NCBI GenBank assembly: GCA_046262495.1
Contig: JBHEMR010000192.1
Span: 1 to 64,000 of the forward strand
Direction of reading: 5' to 3'
Source: GCA-003244245 sp046262495
GTDB taxonomy: Bacteria; Actinomycetota; Actinomycetes; Mycobacteriales; Pseudonocardiaceae
DNA length: 64,000 nucleotides
The position numbers were made by a program, and so were the translations under genes. The notes beneath the pieces are model-generated. The model ran no database searches. It saw only the letters and a list, made by a program, of their open reading frames with translations, and had not been told where the DNA came from. Below, piece after piece: positions 33,978 to 43,363 of this stretch (the first letter of the stretch is position 1; each line of letters begins with the position of its first letter).

Positions 33978-35945
33978 GTGAGCGTTGTCTCGTCGGCAGG
34001 TCCGTCCCGTTCCGAGGGTCCCGGTGGGACCGCGGAACAGGGATCGACCGGCGCAACCCACTGTGACACGACAGCGGAGCGGGCCGCGTTAGCGGCGCTG
34101 CGTAGCAGGTATCCGGCGCTCGCCGCCCGGTACGGCGCAGCCTTGAGACAAGCCCGGGTGGCGGCGCTGGGCAAGCTGTGGGTCGCGTTGTCACGGGAAC
34201 GGATAGATGGTCTCGTCCCGTCGGCACGTGACGGCCGTGCGACACTCCTGCTGCCCGACGGCACCCGGCTGTCGGCCCCTCTCCCGATCACAGACCCCTT
34301 CGCTGAGCACCCGGCTGGCCTGGCCGTCACCCTGCACGGAGCTTCCTCGCAGCTGATCGACCACCCCGTCGCCCTGCTGACGGCCATGGCGTCGCAGTCC
34401 AACCGGACCGACACCGACCGATGGCTCGGGTTGTCCGCTGAGCTGGGTGACAGCGTCGCCAACCACGCCCTCGCGCTGGTCGGTGAGTCCTGGCGGCGCG
34501 AACGGCTGGCAATTGACGGAACGCCGGGGAATAACGTGTTGCGCTGGGCAGCCCGTCGGGCCGCCGCCGATCCGGGTTTCAGCCCGCTCGCCCTGTTCGA
34601 GCAGGCCGTCGTCGACGGGCATCCCCTCCACCCGTGCGCACGGGTCCGCGGCGGGATGACCGTAGAAGAGCTGTTCGCCTACGCGCCGGAGTGGGCCGAC
34701 GAGCTCGCCATCCGGATCGTTGCCATCGCGCAGTCGTCATTCGCTGCGCCTTTGCCCGAATGGCGAGGCATGACTGCCCTGCTCCGTTACTGGCACCCCC
34801 AGGTCGCTGACGCCGCCGAGGCGCACCTGCGCGGTATTCGGCGGGATCCGGCTGACTACGAGTTGTTGCCGGTGCACCCGTGGCAGCTGTGCCGCGCGTT
34901 GGACGACCGCTACGCTGACGCGCTCACCGATGGGCGAGTGATTGCCATCCCTGGGGTGCGGATCCTCGCTCGGCCGCTGCTGTCGCTGCGGACGCTCGCT
35001 CCCGTGACGGACCGGCGAGCCGCCCATATCAAGACCGCGGTCGACGTCCGGCTTACCACCGCGATCCGCGTGGTCTCGCCGGCAGCGGCACACAACGGCC
35101 CGCTGATGTCGGAGCTGATGGTCGAGATCTGCCGGCGCGAGCATGGCTTCGGCGGGCGGTTCATCAGCCTTGCCGAGTTGGCCAGCGGGAGCTACCGGCC
35201 AGCCCCGGGCGAACCCGTCGGCGGTGCAGCCAGCCTCGCCGCGATCGCTCGGGAGTCCCCGGAGCGCCACGCTGGCGCAGGTGAGATTGCACTTCCGGCA
35301 GCCGCGCTCGCTGCCCGCTCGCCTCGCAGCGGGCGGTCACTGCTCGCTGATGTGCTTGACGACGTGGCGTCAGTGGACCGGCGCTCACGCTCTGACATCG
35401 CCGCTCGCTTCCTTGCCAGCTACTGCGACTGCATGTTGCCCGCGTTGTTCGCATTGTTGTCCCGCTGGGGAGTTGCGCTGGAGGCGCATGGGCAGAACGC
35501 CGTCGTGGTTTTGCGCAACGGCCTACCGGTACGCCTAGTCTACCGAGACTTCGGGAGTATCCGGGTGAGTCCGGCGCGACTGTCCCGTCGCGGCCTGCGG
35601 CCACCGATGTTACTCGGGGCGCTACTCACCGAAGACGAAGACGAGCTGCGGACAAGGTTGTTCTTCCCGCTGATCGACACCCACCTCAGTCAGGTCGTCG
35701 CCGCGCTCGCGCATGCCGGTGAGGACGATCCCGGGCGGTTATGGTGGCAGGTTGCCGAATGCTGCCGCACGGTCTACGCAACGCTGACCGCTGATCCCAC
35801 CATTCGAGTCCAGGCGCAACGGGACGAGGCCTGCTTGTTCGCCCCTACTCTCCGCGTGAAATCCATGCTGCGGGTCCAGATGTCTGCCAATCCCCATGCC
35901 TCGCAATGGGTGGCTATACCCAATCCGTTGGCGACAGCCGGATGA
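33978..35945 (+). CDS. IucA/IucC-family NIS siderophore synthetase 1
   Basis: A 655-residue ATP-dependent ligase that condenses a carboxylate (often citrate) with an amine or hydroxyl. The family motifs GHPLHPC (about 214), PVHPWQL (about 298), the TTAIR segment of the KTxxxxxTSxxR motif, EAHGQNAVV (about 503) and the YRDFGSIR that follows are present. Start GTG 33978 is chosen over 33963 from the promoter position. The HGQN form is intact, unlike in its neighbour, so this may be the synthetase handling the prochiral citrate step, but subtype cannot be decided by eye. Confidence 0.88.
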   Translation: MSVVSSAGPSRSEGPGGTAEQGSTGATHCDTTAERAALAALRSRYPALAARYGAALRQARVAALGKLWVALSRERIDGLVPSARDGRATLLLPDGTRLSAPLPITDPFAEHPAGLAVTLHGASSQLIDHPVALLTAMASQSNRTDTDRWLGLSAELGDSVANHALALVGESWRRERLAIDGTPGNNVLRWAARRAAADPGFSPLALFEQAVVDGHPLHPCARVRGGMTVEELFAYAPEWADELAIRIVAIAQSSFAAPLPEWRGMTALLRYWHPQVADAAEAHLRGIRRDPADYELLPVHPWQLCRALDDRYADALTDGRVIAIPGVRILARPLLSLRTLAPVTDRRAAHIKTAVDVRLTTAIRVVSPAAAHNGPLMSELMVEICRREHGFGGRFISLAELASGSYRPAPGEPVGGAASLAAIARESPERHAGAGEIALPAAALAARSPRSGRSLLADVLDDVASVDRRSRSDIAARFLASYCDCMLPALFALLSRWGVALEAHGQNAVVVLRNGLPVRLVYRDFGSIRVSPARLSRRGLRPPMLLGALLTEDEDELRTRLFFPLIDTHLSQVVAALAHAGEDDPGRLWWQVAECCRTVYATLTADPTIRVQAQRDEACLFAPTLRVKSMLRVQMSANPHASQWVAIPNPLATAG

Positions 35946-38005
35946 ATCAGGTGCAGGGCACCACCCCAACCGGGGAGCAGCTTCGCACGATCGAAGAGCT
36001 GCGGATGTACGAGACCTTGGGCGCGGACGCGCCGCGGTACTCCACAGCGTTCCTCGAGCATCTGCCGAGGGCGCGCTCCGTGGTTCTGCACCGTCTGCTC
36101 GCGGCCCTGTGGCGAGAGGACGTCGGCGCGATTCGGACGGCCAGTTGTCGTCTCGACACCAGCACCCACACACGGGACCACGCGGCTGCATCGGCGCTCG
36201 AGTCGCTGCTGGGCGATGCTCAGCCGGGCAGCTGGCAGGTCCAGCAGCTCGACGGCACGGCGGTGCTAGCCTTTCCCCTCCGCGCCGAGCACGCCTTCGA
36301 CAACATCAAGCCAGGTCCCCCGGTGCTGTGCCTCCGGGCCGGCGAGACGACCGTCATCGAGTCGCCGTACGCTCTTGTCGAGCTCCTGGCTCAATACGAG
36401 CCGGCGCCGGGCTGGCAATCGTTCGGCGCCGAGCTCGCGGACACGGTGGCCAACCTCACGCTGGCCTATGTCCGATCGGAGAAGCAGCGGCTGGCCCTGC
36501 TCGAGATTGCGATCCAGTTGGCCGCACCGGATACCGTAGGGCTCGCGCAAATGCTCGCCGCACGCGCGGCGCCCGAGGACATCATGGTGTTCTTCGAGCG
36601 GCTCAACACCGAGGGGCACAACCTGCACCCGTGTGGCCGCGGCCGGCTGGGAATGCGACCAGCCGCCCTGCTGCGCCACGACCTGGAGTCCGAGACGTCG
36701 ACCGATTTGACCTTGGTGGGCATCAAGCGAGAGCGCGTCGAGTCCACACCCGACGAGCTGGGCCGCGATGTCGGGCAGCTGCTGTGGGCCGAGTACCCGA
36801 GACTCGACACCGCCGTCCGTGAGCACTTCCGCGCCGATCAGCTCGACCCAACCGGCTACGTGTTCGTGCCCGTCCACGCCTGGCAGCTGGAACAGGTCGT
36901 CCGCCCCCTGTTCGCGGACGAGATCACCGACCGGACAGTGGTGCCGGTGCCCGGTGCCCGGCTGGCTGGCGTACCGACGTCCAGCGTGCGAACGTTGCTC
37001 ACCGAGCGCTCACCCGCGGGGCGGCGCCTGCTCGTCAAGACCTCCCTCGACACCTTGATCGGCTCCACCCGACGGTCCATCTCGGCGCACACGACGAACA
37101 ACGGGCCGGTGTATAGCCGGCTGCTCCGGCAGGTCATCGACCGTGAGCCCGCTCTGATCGATCGGGTCGTCCTCCTCGATGAGCTCGCCGGCGCCAGTTA
37201 TCTGCCGCTGGCCCATGATCCGGAGCCGGACCGCCGGTCCCGCGCGCTATCCGCACTCGTTCGTAGCGACATCAGCGCGTACCTACGCCCCGATGAGGTA
37301 CCCGTCCCCGGCTGCGCGCTGCCCGCCCGGTCACCGGTGACAGAGTCGAGCTTGTTGGTCGAGCTCGTCACCCGCTACGCGGCGACGCGCGATGAAGGAG
37401 ATCTCGCCACGGCCGGGCTGCGCTTCGTCGAGGAGTACGCCGCGCTGCTCCTCCCCGTATCCGTGATCCTCATGACCAAGTACGGCATCGCGGTGGAGGC
37501 CCACCTGCAAAACTGCATATTCACCTTCGTCGGCGCCGCGCCGACCCGATTGGTGTTGCGGGACTGGGGCGGAATGCGGATCTACCGCGCACGGCTGCGC
37601 AGGCAGGGACTTCGGCTCGAACCTCGGCCCGGAACGGCCACGGTAACTGACGACGTCCACGTGATGCGAGCCAAGATGCTGTACACCGCGCTGTCGAACC
37701 ACCTTGGTGAGGTAGTCGCCCATGTGGTCGCACGCGCTGGCGTCCACCCGCGGGCGGCATGGCAGCGCGTCAGGTCGGTTGTGGTGGAAATCCTCGCCGA
37801 CTTGGACGCTGACCCGGCTCTGCGCGAGGACGTCGACGCCGACCGCGCCGTCCTGCTCGGACCTACATTGCCCATCAAGGCGTTCGCGCGGATGCGGCTG
37901 GATCCAGCCGGCGGTGACCAATACGTACAAGTGCGCAACCCGCTCCATGAGGACGGTGCGCTCCCTTTGACACCTTCCCTCGCGCTGGGTACGGAGCGCC
38001 GTTGA
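35942..38005 (+). CDS. IucA/IucC-family NIS siderophore synthetase 2
   Basis: A 687-residue second synthetase starting at ATG 35942, overlapping the first gene's stop (ATGA). Motifs are shifted from the first copy: GHNLHPC (about 225), PVHAWQL (about 309, Pro to Ala), SLDTLIGSTRRSIS, EAHLQNCIF (about 520, Gly to Leu) and LRDWGGMR. The divergence suggests a different acceptor or a half-finished intermediate as substrate. Two synthetases plus one decarboxylase recall staphyloferrin B or vibrioferrin-type pathways, but the precursor genes of those clusters are missing. Confidence 0.88.
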   Translation: MNQVQGTTPTGEQLRTIEELRMYETLGADAPRYSTAFLEHLPRARSVVLHRLLAALWREDVGAIRTASCRLDTSTHTRDHAAASALESLLGDAQPGSWQVQQLDGTAVLAFPLRAEHAFDNIKPGPPVLCLRAGETTVIESPYALVELLAQYEPAPGWQSFGAELADTVANLTLAYVRSEKQRLALLEIAIQLAAPDTVGLAQMLAARAAPEDIMVFFERLNTEGHNLHPCGRGRLGMRPAALLRHDLESETSTDLTLVGIKRERVESTPDELGRDVGQLLWAEYPRLDTAVREHFRADQLDPTGYVFVPVHAWQLEQVVRPLFADEITDRTVVPVPGARLAGVPTSSVRTLLTERSPAGRRLLVKTSLDTLIGSTRRSISAHTTNNGPVYSRLLRQVIDREPALIDRVVLLDELAGASYLPLAHDPEPDRRSRALSALVRSDISAYLRPDEVPVPGCALPARSPVTESSLLVELVTRYAATRDEGDLATAGLRFVEEYAALLLPVSVILMTKYGIAVEAHLQNCIFTFVGAAPTRLVLRDWGGMRIYRARLRRQGLRLEPRPGTATVTDDVHVMRAKMLYTALSNHLGEVVAHVVARAGVHPRAAWQRVRSVVVEILADLDADPALREDVDADRAVLLGPTLPIKAFARMRLDPAGGDQYVQVRNPLHEDGALPLTPSLALGTERR

Positions 38006-39219
38006 CCGTTCGTGCGCAGCAGCCCGAGGGGCCTACCTGGGAACGGGTGAGCGAGGCGCTGCGGCGGCAGGCATCCAAGGCCGAGCCCGTGTGCGCGTAC
38101 GTCTATGACCTGAACGCGCTGATCGCGCAGGTCGAGTCGGTCCGCGCCGCGCTGCCCGAGCGCTGCGAGCTCTACTACGCAATCAAAGCCAATGGCCATC
38201 CCGCGGTGCTGAGCACGCTGGCGGCCTATGTTGACGGGTTCGAGGTGGCCTCGCTGGGCGAAATTGGCAAGGCGCTCGCTTCCGGCGGGTCGCAGCTCTC
38301 GTTCAGCGGCCCGGCTAAGACCGACGCCGAGATTTCCGGCGCGCTCCAGGCTGGTCTGGAGCTGCTCAACGTGGAGAGCGTGCACGAGCTGCGCAGAGCG
38401 GGATTGATCGGAGCCGAGCTCGGTGTCCGCGTGCCGGTGGCGCTGCGGGTCAACCGGCGCGCCAGCCGCCTTGCGGGTGATCTGCGCATGGCCGGAACCG
38501 CCACCCAGTTCGGTATCGACGAGGCCGGTCTGGCGGGAGCGATCGAGCTAGGTCGCACACTCCCGGCGGTCGCGCTGTGCGGTTTTCACCTGCACGCGGT
38601 GTCGAACAACCTCGACGCGGACGCGCACGCGACCTTCGTCACCGACAGCGTGGCGTGGTGCTTGCAGCAGGCGGCCCGGCACCGGATTGACCTCGGCATC
38701 ATCGATGTCGGTGGTGGTATCGGGGTGGCCTACACCGGCGGCGACGGCTTCGACCTACCGACGTTCGGCGATGGGCTCGGTGCCGCGGTCGAGTGCCTGC
38801 CAGCGGGTGTGCGGCTGATCTTCGAGCTGGGCCGGTTTTTGGTCGCAGGGGCTGGCTGGTACGCCGCCGAGGTCGTCGACCTCAAGTGCACACACGGCCG
38901 CTATTTCGCGGTGCTCCGCGGCGGAACCCACCACTTCCGACTACCGGCAGCCTGGGGATACAGTCATCCGTTCACGGTGCTGCCGCTTGACGCGTGGCAC
39001 TACCCGTTCGTCCGGCCCGAGGTGCGCGCGGTACGTGTCGACGTGGTCGGCGAACTCTGCACTCCTCGTGATGTGCTCGCCCGGGAGGTCTGGGTCGAAC
39101 GGCTCCGCGTCGGTGACGTCGTGGTGTTTCCGCTGGCCGGAGCATATGCCTGGGAGATTTCTCACCACGACTTCCTCAGCCATCCGCACCCCGCCCAGCT
39201 CGTTCTGCGCGCACAATGA
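38002..39219 (+). CDS. PLP-dependent decarboxylase of siderophore synthesis (SbnH/LysA-like)
   Basis: A 405-residue fold-type III decarboxylase starting at TTG 38002, overlapping the previous stop (TTGA). PLP lysine is K62 in YYAIKANGHP; the phosphate loop IIDVGGGIG, the FELGRFLVAGAG segment (EPGR in most relatives) and GELCTPRDVLAR with the substrate-binding Cys/Asp are present. SbnH and PvsE decarboxylate an amino-acid-citrate intermediate; diaminopimelate decarboxylase is the alternative, but coupling to two NIS synthetases makes a siderophore role far likelier. Confidence 0.85.
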   Translation: MTVRAQQPEGPTWERVSEALRRQASKAEPVCAYVYDLNALIAQVESVRAALPERCELYYAIKANGHPAVLSTLAAYVDGFEVASLGEIGKALASGGSQLSFSGPAKTDAEISGALQAGLELLNVESVHELRRAGLIGAELGVRVPVALRVNRRASRLAGDLRMAGTATQFGIDEAGLAGAIELGRTLPAVALCGFHLHAVSNNLDADAHATFVTDSVAWCLQQAARHRIDLGIIDVGGGIGVAYTGGDGFDLPTFGDGLGAAVECLPAGVRLIFELGRFLVAGAGWYAAEVVDLKCTHGRYFAVLRGGTHHFRLPAAWGYSHPFTVLPLDAWHYPFVRPEVRAVRVDVVGELCTPRDVLAREVWVERLRVGDVVVFPLAGAYAWEISHHDFLSHPHPAQLVLRAQ

Positions 39220-39249
39220 CGACAGCCCACAATGACAGACCACAATTAC
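39212..39249 (+). repeat. Three short CACAATGAC-type repeats
   Basis: CACAATGAC at 39212 and 39228 and CACAATTAC at 39241, periods 16 and 13, covering the decarboxylase stop codon and the start of the gap. Confidence 0.5.
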
Positions 39250-39357
39250 GGAGGCCATGATGACGAGGCGTAAACGAGCCCGGTAGCCTGTCCGCCCATC
39301 ACCGGCACGGCGTGCAGGGCGCCGCGGTCGGGACCGCCATCGGCAAGGGGAGGGCAT

Positions 39358-39768
39358 GTGTCGGCAGGTCAGATCGCCGCGCTGATTGCCGCTGGGGCGT
39401 TCGTGGTACTGGTCGGTCTGCTAGCTGTACCACTGATCAAGTTGGGTCGTACCTTGGATGAGGCGACGCTGGCGATTCGCAAGGCCAGCGAGGACGCCGA
39501 TCCCCTGTTCAGCGGCGCGAATACGACTGTCACCCAAGTGAACGCTCAATTGGAACGGCTGGACGGGATCACCGCGAACGCCCAAGCCGTGACCGGCAAC
39601 GTGTCGGCGCTGACCTCGCTGTTCACCGCGACGCTGGGCGGCCCGTTGGTGCGAGTGGCGGCGCTATCATATGGCGTCAGCAAAGCGATGCGAGGTCGCC
39701 GCAAGAGCAGCAGGGACGTTGTATCCGGGCGCCGGCCGCGGGGACGACGGAATGGGAGCAAGCGGTGA
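39358..39768 (+). CDS. DUF948 membrane-anchored protein
   Basis: A 136-residue protein with an N-terminal helix (about residues 5-26, IAALIAAGAFVVLVGLLAVP) and a following amphipathic helical segment typical of DUF948; the C-terminus is basic. A -10-like TAGCCT is at 39284-39289. Conserved upstream of alaS in actinobacteria; function unknown. Confidence 0.85.
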   Translation: MSAGQIAALIAAGAFVVLVGLLAVPLIKLGRTLDEATLAIRKASEDADPLFSGANTTVTQVNAQLERLDGITANAQAVTGNVSALTSLFTATLGGPLVRVAALSYGVSKAMRGRRKSSRDVVSGRRPRGRRNGSKR

Positions 39769-40046
39769 AGAGGATGCTCTGGTTCAGCCTTGGCATTGCC
39801 GCCGGGGTTGCGGCCAGCCGCAAGGCTCGCGGCGCTGCCCACCGGATCACTCCTGCAGGGGCGGCCGAGAATGTCGGCGACGGGATTCGAGAACTAGCCG
39901 CAGCGGTCGGCTCCTTTGGAGCTGAGGTCCGGGCCGGGATGGTCCAGCGGGAGGCCGAGCTGCATTCCACCGTCACCCAGCGTACGGGCATGGACCTCCG
40001 GTCAAGGTCGGCCAGCGGTCGAGCGTCAGGCGCCGTGCGGGCCTAG
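39765..40046 (+). CDS. Small hypothetical protein upstream of alaS
   Basis: A 93-residue protein starting with GTG 39765 that overlaps the DUF948 stop. The N-terminus has a short hydrophobic stretch (MLWFSLGIAAGVAAS) followed by a charged helical region. It is a regular neighbour of the DUF948 gene in related genomes as far as I recall; no function can be read. Confidence 0.75.
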   Translation: MKRMLWFSLGIAAGVAASRKARGAAHRITPAGAAENVGDGIRELAAAVGSFGAEVRAGMVQREAELHSTVTQRTGMDLRSRSASGRASGAVRA

Positions 40047-40116
40047 CCCCGACTCAGTTCTGCACCCTGGTGACACTTTAGGTTGCCAGCGGTTTTCACT
40101 GCGCCGCCTGGCCGCA

Positions 40117-40159
40117 GTAGTATTCGGCGCCGCCACACGGCGGTAGTATTCGGCGCCGC
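40117..40159 (+). repeat. Duplicated 17-bp promoter-like element before alaS
   Basis: GTAGTATTCGGCGCCGC occurs perfectly at 40117-40133 and 40143-40159 (26-bp period). Each copy has a good -10-like TAGTAT (40118-40123, 40144-40149), so alaS may have two tandem start points. The second copy ends at the first base before an ATG at 40160. Confidence 0.7.
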
Positions 40160-40195
40160 ATGGCGCGCACCGATCGCGCTTCTCAAGGAAGGCCC

Positions 40196-42880
40196 GTGCA
40201 GACCCACGAGATCCGTCAGCGGTTCCTGGACCGTTTCGAACGCTCCGGCCACACCGTGGTGCCCAGCGCTTCCCTACTGCTTGACGACCCGAATCTGTTG
40301 TTCGTCAACGCCGGCATGGTGCCCTTCAAGCCGTACTTCCTCGGTCAGGCGACACCGCCCTACAACCGGGCAACGTCAGTCCAGAAGTGTGTGCGTACCC
40401 CGGATATCGATGAGGTCGGAAAGACCACCAGGCACAACACCTTCTTCCAGATGGCGGGCAACTTCTCCTTTGGGGACTACTTTAAACAAGGAGCCATCGA
40501 GCACGCCTGGCAGCTAGTGACCGGATCCCAGGAGTCCGGCGGATATGGCTTCGATCCAGATCGCATCTGGGTCACCGTGTACACCGACGACGACGAAGCT
40601 GAGCAGTTGTGGCGCACGATCGCTGGGATAACTGCCGAGCGCATCCAGCGTCGGGGTATGGAAGACAACTTCTGGTCCATGGGAGTCCCCGGACCGTGCG
40701 GTCCCAGTTCCGAAATTTACTTTGACCGTGGCCCGGACTTCGGCCGGCCTGGGGGCCCGGTCGTCGACGAGGACCGTTTTCTGGAAATTTGGAACCTCGT
40801 CTTCATGCAGAACGAGCGCGGTGAGTCCACCGGCCCAGGCAAGGGTGATTTTCCGATTCTCGGACCGCTGCCCGCGAAGAACATCGACACCGGGATGGGT
40901 ATCGAGCGGGTGGCGCTGCTGCTGCAGGACGTACCGAACGTCTACGAGACCGACTTGCTCCGGCCCGTGATCACTGTGGTCGAGCAGCTCTGCGGCCGGC
41001 GCTACGGTGCGGACCCGGTGGATGACGTGCGCTTCCGGGTGATCGCTGATCACGCCCGCACCGGCGTGATGCTCATCGGGGACGGGGTGACCCCCGGCAA
41101 TGAGGCGCGTGGCTACGTCTTGCGCCGGTTGCTGCGCCGTACCGTGCGTTCCGCGCGCCTGCTGGGCGTCACCGAACCGGTGCTCAGTGACATCACCGCG
41201 GTGGTGCGCGACACGATGGGCCCGTCCTATCCGGAAATCGACACGGACTACCACCGGATCGAGGCGGTTGCCCGCGCCGAGGAGGAGGCGTTCCTGGCGA
41301 CATTGTCCGCCGGTTCGCGAATCTTCGACCTCGCCGTGGCGCAGACCCGCCGAGCCGGCGGCTCGCAGCTGTCCGGGGATCAAGTGTTTCAGTTGCATGA
41401 CACCTACGGTTTCCCGATCGACCTCACTCTCGAGATGGCGGCCGAAGCCGGCCTACGCGTCGATGAAAAAGGCTTCCGCACGCTGATGGCACAGCAGCGA
41501 AGCCGCGCCAAGGCCGACGCTGCGGCGCGCCGCTCGGGGCACGGGGACTTCAGCGAGTACCGCGCGGTGCTCGACGCGCACGGTCATACGGAGTTCCTGG
41601 GCTATACCGAACTCAGCGCCGAGGCCCGGGTGATCGGCCTTCTCGTCGACGGCGCCGCGGTCCCGGTGGCCGGTGCGGGCAGCGCGGTGGAGATGGTGCT
41701 CGACCGCACCCCGTTCTACGCCGAGGGTGGCGGCCAGCAGTCCGACTCCGGCACCGTGGTCGGTGACGGATTTGCCGTCGAAGTGATCGACGTGCAGTCC
41801 CCGGTGGCGGGCTTGTCCGTACACCGGGGCACGGTTGTCTCCGGCGAGGTTGCGCTCGACGCTCCGGTCTTCGCGCAGGTGGACGTCACCCGCAGACGCG
41901 CGGTGGCCCGAGCGCATTCCGCGACTCATCTGGTGCACTCCGGAATTCGTCGGGCGTTGGGCAGCAGCGCCACGCAGGCCGGCTCGCTCAACGCCCCCGG
42001 CCGGTTGCGGTTCGACTTCACCTCGCCAGGCGGTGCGGTGCCGTCCAGCGTGCTGACCGACGTTGAGGACGAGGTCAACGAGGTTCTGTTGCGCTCGCTG
42101 CCGGTCACGGCCGAGGTGATGCCCATCCAGGCCGCTCGCCGCGACGGTGCCATCGCGATGTTCGGCGAGAAGTACGGTGACGCCGTTCGGGTAGTTACCA
42201 TCGGCGACTACTCCAAGGAGCTCTGCGGTGGTACCCACGTGCCGAACTCGGCCGACATCGGCCTGATCAAACTGCTGTCCGAGGCGTCCATCGGCTCCGG
42301 GATCCGCCGGGTGGAAGCACTGGTCGGCCTCGACGCGTTCCGTTTCCTGGCGCGCGAGCATGTGTTGGTGGCGCAGCTCTCTGAACAGCTCAAAGCCCGC
42401 CCCGAGGAGCTGCCTGAACGCATCGGCGCGGTGACCGAGCGGCTACGCGCGGCCGAGCGCGAGCTTGAACGGCTACGCGCCGCCGCGGTGCTGTCCTCGG
42501 CGAGCGCCCTGGCCGAGGGCGCCGAGCAGGTCGGTGCCACCGCTTTGGTGGCGGCCGAAACGAGCGAGGGGATCAGCGGTGCAGATCTGCGCGCGCTGGC
42601 CACGGAGGTCCGCGGCCGGCTGGGTGAACGACCGGGTGTGGTCGCGCTGTTCAGCGCTGATCATTCGACAAGCAAGGTGTCCTTCGTCGTGGCCACCACC
42701 GCCGCCGCGCGGCGGCAAGGGTTGGCTGCGGGCGCGCTGGTGCCGGTGTTCGGCCCGGCGGTGGGTGGTCGTGGGGGCGGCAAACCTGATCTGGCCCAGG
42801 GCGGCGGTACCGAACCTGGCGGGATCGGAATCGCGGTGTCGGCCCTGCGCACCGAGCTCGCGCGGCGCAACGGCGCGTGA
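40196..42880 (+). CDS. alaS: Alanyl-tRNA synthetase
   Basis: An 894-residue class II synthetase with aminoacylation domain (FVNAGMVPFKPYFLG, NTFFQMAGNFSFGDYFK), editing domain (HSATHLVHSGIR and CGGTHVPNSADIG zinc ligands) and a C-Ala/DHHA1 end (GGGKPDLAQGGG). I choose GTG 40196, giving the usual V-Q-T-H-E-I-R start, behind AAGGAAGG; ATG 40160 would add 12 residues and lacks a ribosome site. Confidence 0.97.
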   Translation: MQTHEIRQRFLDRFERSGHTVVPSASLLLDDPNLLFVNAGMVPFKPYFLGQATPPYNRATSVQKCVRTPDIDEVGKTTRHNTFFQMAGNFSFGDYFKQGAIEHAWQLVTGSQESGGYGFDPDRIWVTVYTDDDEAEQLWRTIAGITAERIQRRGMEDNFWSMGVPGPCGPSSEIYFDRGPDFGRPGGPVVDEDRFLEIWNLVFMQNERGESTGPGKGDFPILGPLPAKNIDTGMGIERVALLLQDVPNVYETDLLRPVITVVEQLCGRRYGADPVDDVRFRVIADHARTGVMLIGDGVTPGNEARGYVLRRLLRRTVRSARLLGVTEPVLSDITAVVRDTMGPSYPEIDTDYHRIEAVARAEEEAFLATLSAGSRIFDLAVAQTRRAGGSQLSGDQVFQLHDTYGFPIDLTLEMAAEAGLRVDEKGFRTLMAQQRSRAKADAAARRSGHGDFSEYRAVLDAHGHTEFLGYTELSAEARVIGLLVDGAAVPVAGAGSAVEMVLDRTPFYAEGGGQQSDSGTVVGDGFAVEVIDVQSPVAGLSVHRGTVVSGEVALDAPVFAQVDVTRRRAVARAHSATHLVHSGIRRALGSSATQAGSLNAPGRLRFDFTSPGGAVPSSVLTDVEDEVNEVLLRSLPVTAEVMPIQAARRDGAIAMFGEKYGDAVRVVTIGDYSKELCGGTHVPNSADIGLIKLLSEASIGSGIRRVEALVGLDAFRFLAREHVLVAQLSEQLKARPEELPERIGAVTERLRAAERELERLRAAAVLSSASALAEGAEQVGATALVAAETSEGISGADLRALATEVRGRLGERPGVVALFSADHSTSKVSFVVATTAAARRQGLAAGALVPVFGPAVGGRGGGKPDLAQGGGTEPGGIGIAVSALRTELARRNGA

Positions 42881-43326
42881 TGAAGTCTGATCCCGGAATC
42901 GGACGCCGCCTCGGCGTGGATTTCGGCGAGGTGCGCGTCGGGGTGGCGCTGTCGGATCCGGCCGGCATCCTCGCGACGCCCTTGGTCACGCTGAGACGCG
43001 ACCGGTCGCGGGGCACGGACCTCGAAGCGTTGGCGGCGTTGGTGGCCGAGCATGAGGTGATTGAGGTAGTGGTCGGGCTTCCGCGCACCCTCGCCGGGAG
43101 GGAGGGCCCAGCGGCACAGGCGGCAACAGAATACGCCCGTGCCCTGGCTGACCGGCTTGGTGACGAGGTGGCGGTCCGGCTGACCGACGAGCGTCTCACG
43201 ACCGTTTCGGCCGCTCGGGTGCTTGCTGAGCGGGGTGTTCGCGGTCGCAAGCAGCGCGCGGTGGTCGATCAGGCCGCAGCGGTGGAGATCCTGCAAAGTT
43301 GGCTCGACGCACGGCGGTCGGCGTGA
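42877..43326 (+). CDS. ruvX: RNase H-fold Holliday-junction resolvase-like protein (YqgF)
   Basis: A 149-residue protein with the YqgF/RuvX pattern: LGVDFGEVRVGVALSD at the start, VVGLPRTLAGREGP, RLTDERLTT and the C-terminal VVDQAAAVEILQSWL. Family members process the 5' end of 16S rRNA or resolve recombination intermediates. The GTG start overlaps the alaS stop by four bases; the ATG at 42880 is the next codon. Confidence 0.95.
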   Translation: MMKSDPGIGRRLGVDFGEVRVGVALSDPAGILATPLVTLRRDRSRGTDLEALAALVAEHEVIEVVVGLPRTLAGREGPAAQAATEYARALADRLGDEVAVRLTDERLTTVSAARVLAERGVRGRKQRAVVDQAAAVEILQSWLDARRSA

Positions 43327-43363
43327 TGACCGCTGACGCGCATGGTCGCGCGGAGGCGCGTTT

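Noticed and set aside
35896..36822. 308-codon plus-strand frame inside the second NIS synthetase
   Set aside because: Arg/Gly-rich shadow frame; the real gene in another phase has all family motifs.
38002..39219. Diaminopimelate decarboxylase (lysA)
   Set aside because: Fold and motifs are related, but translational coupling to two NIS synthetases and the ELGR variant point to a siderophore decarboxylase.
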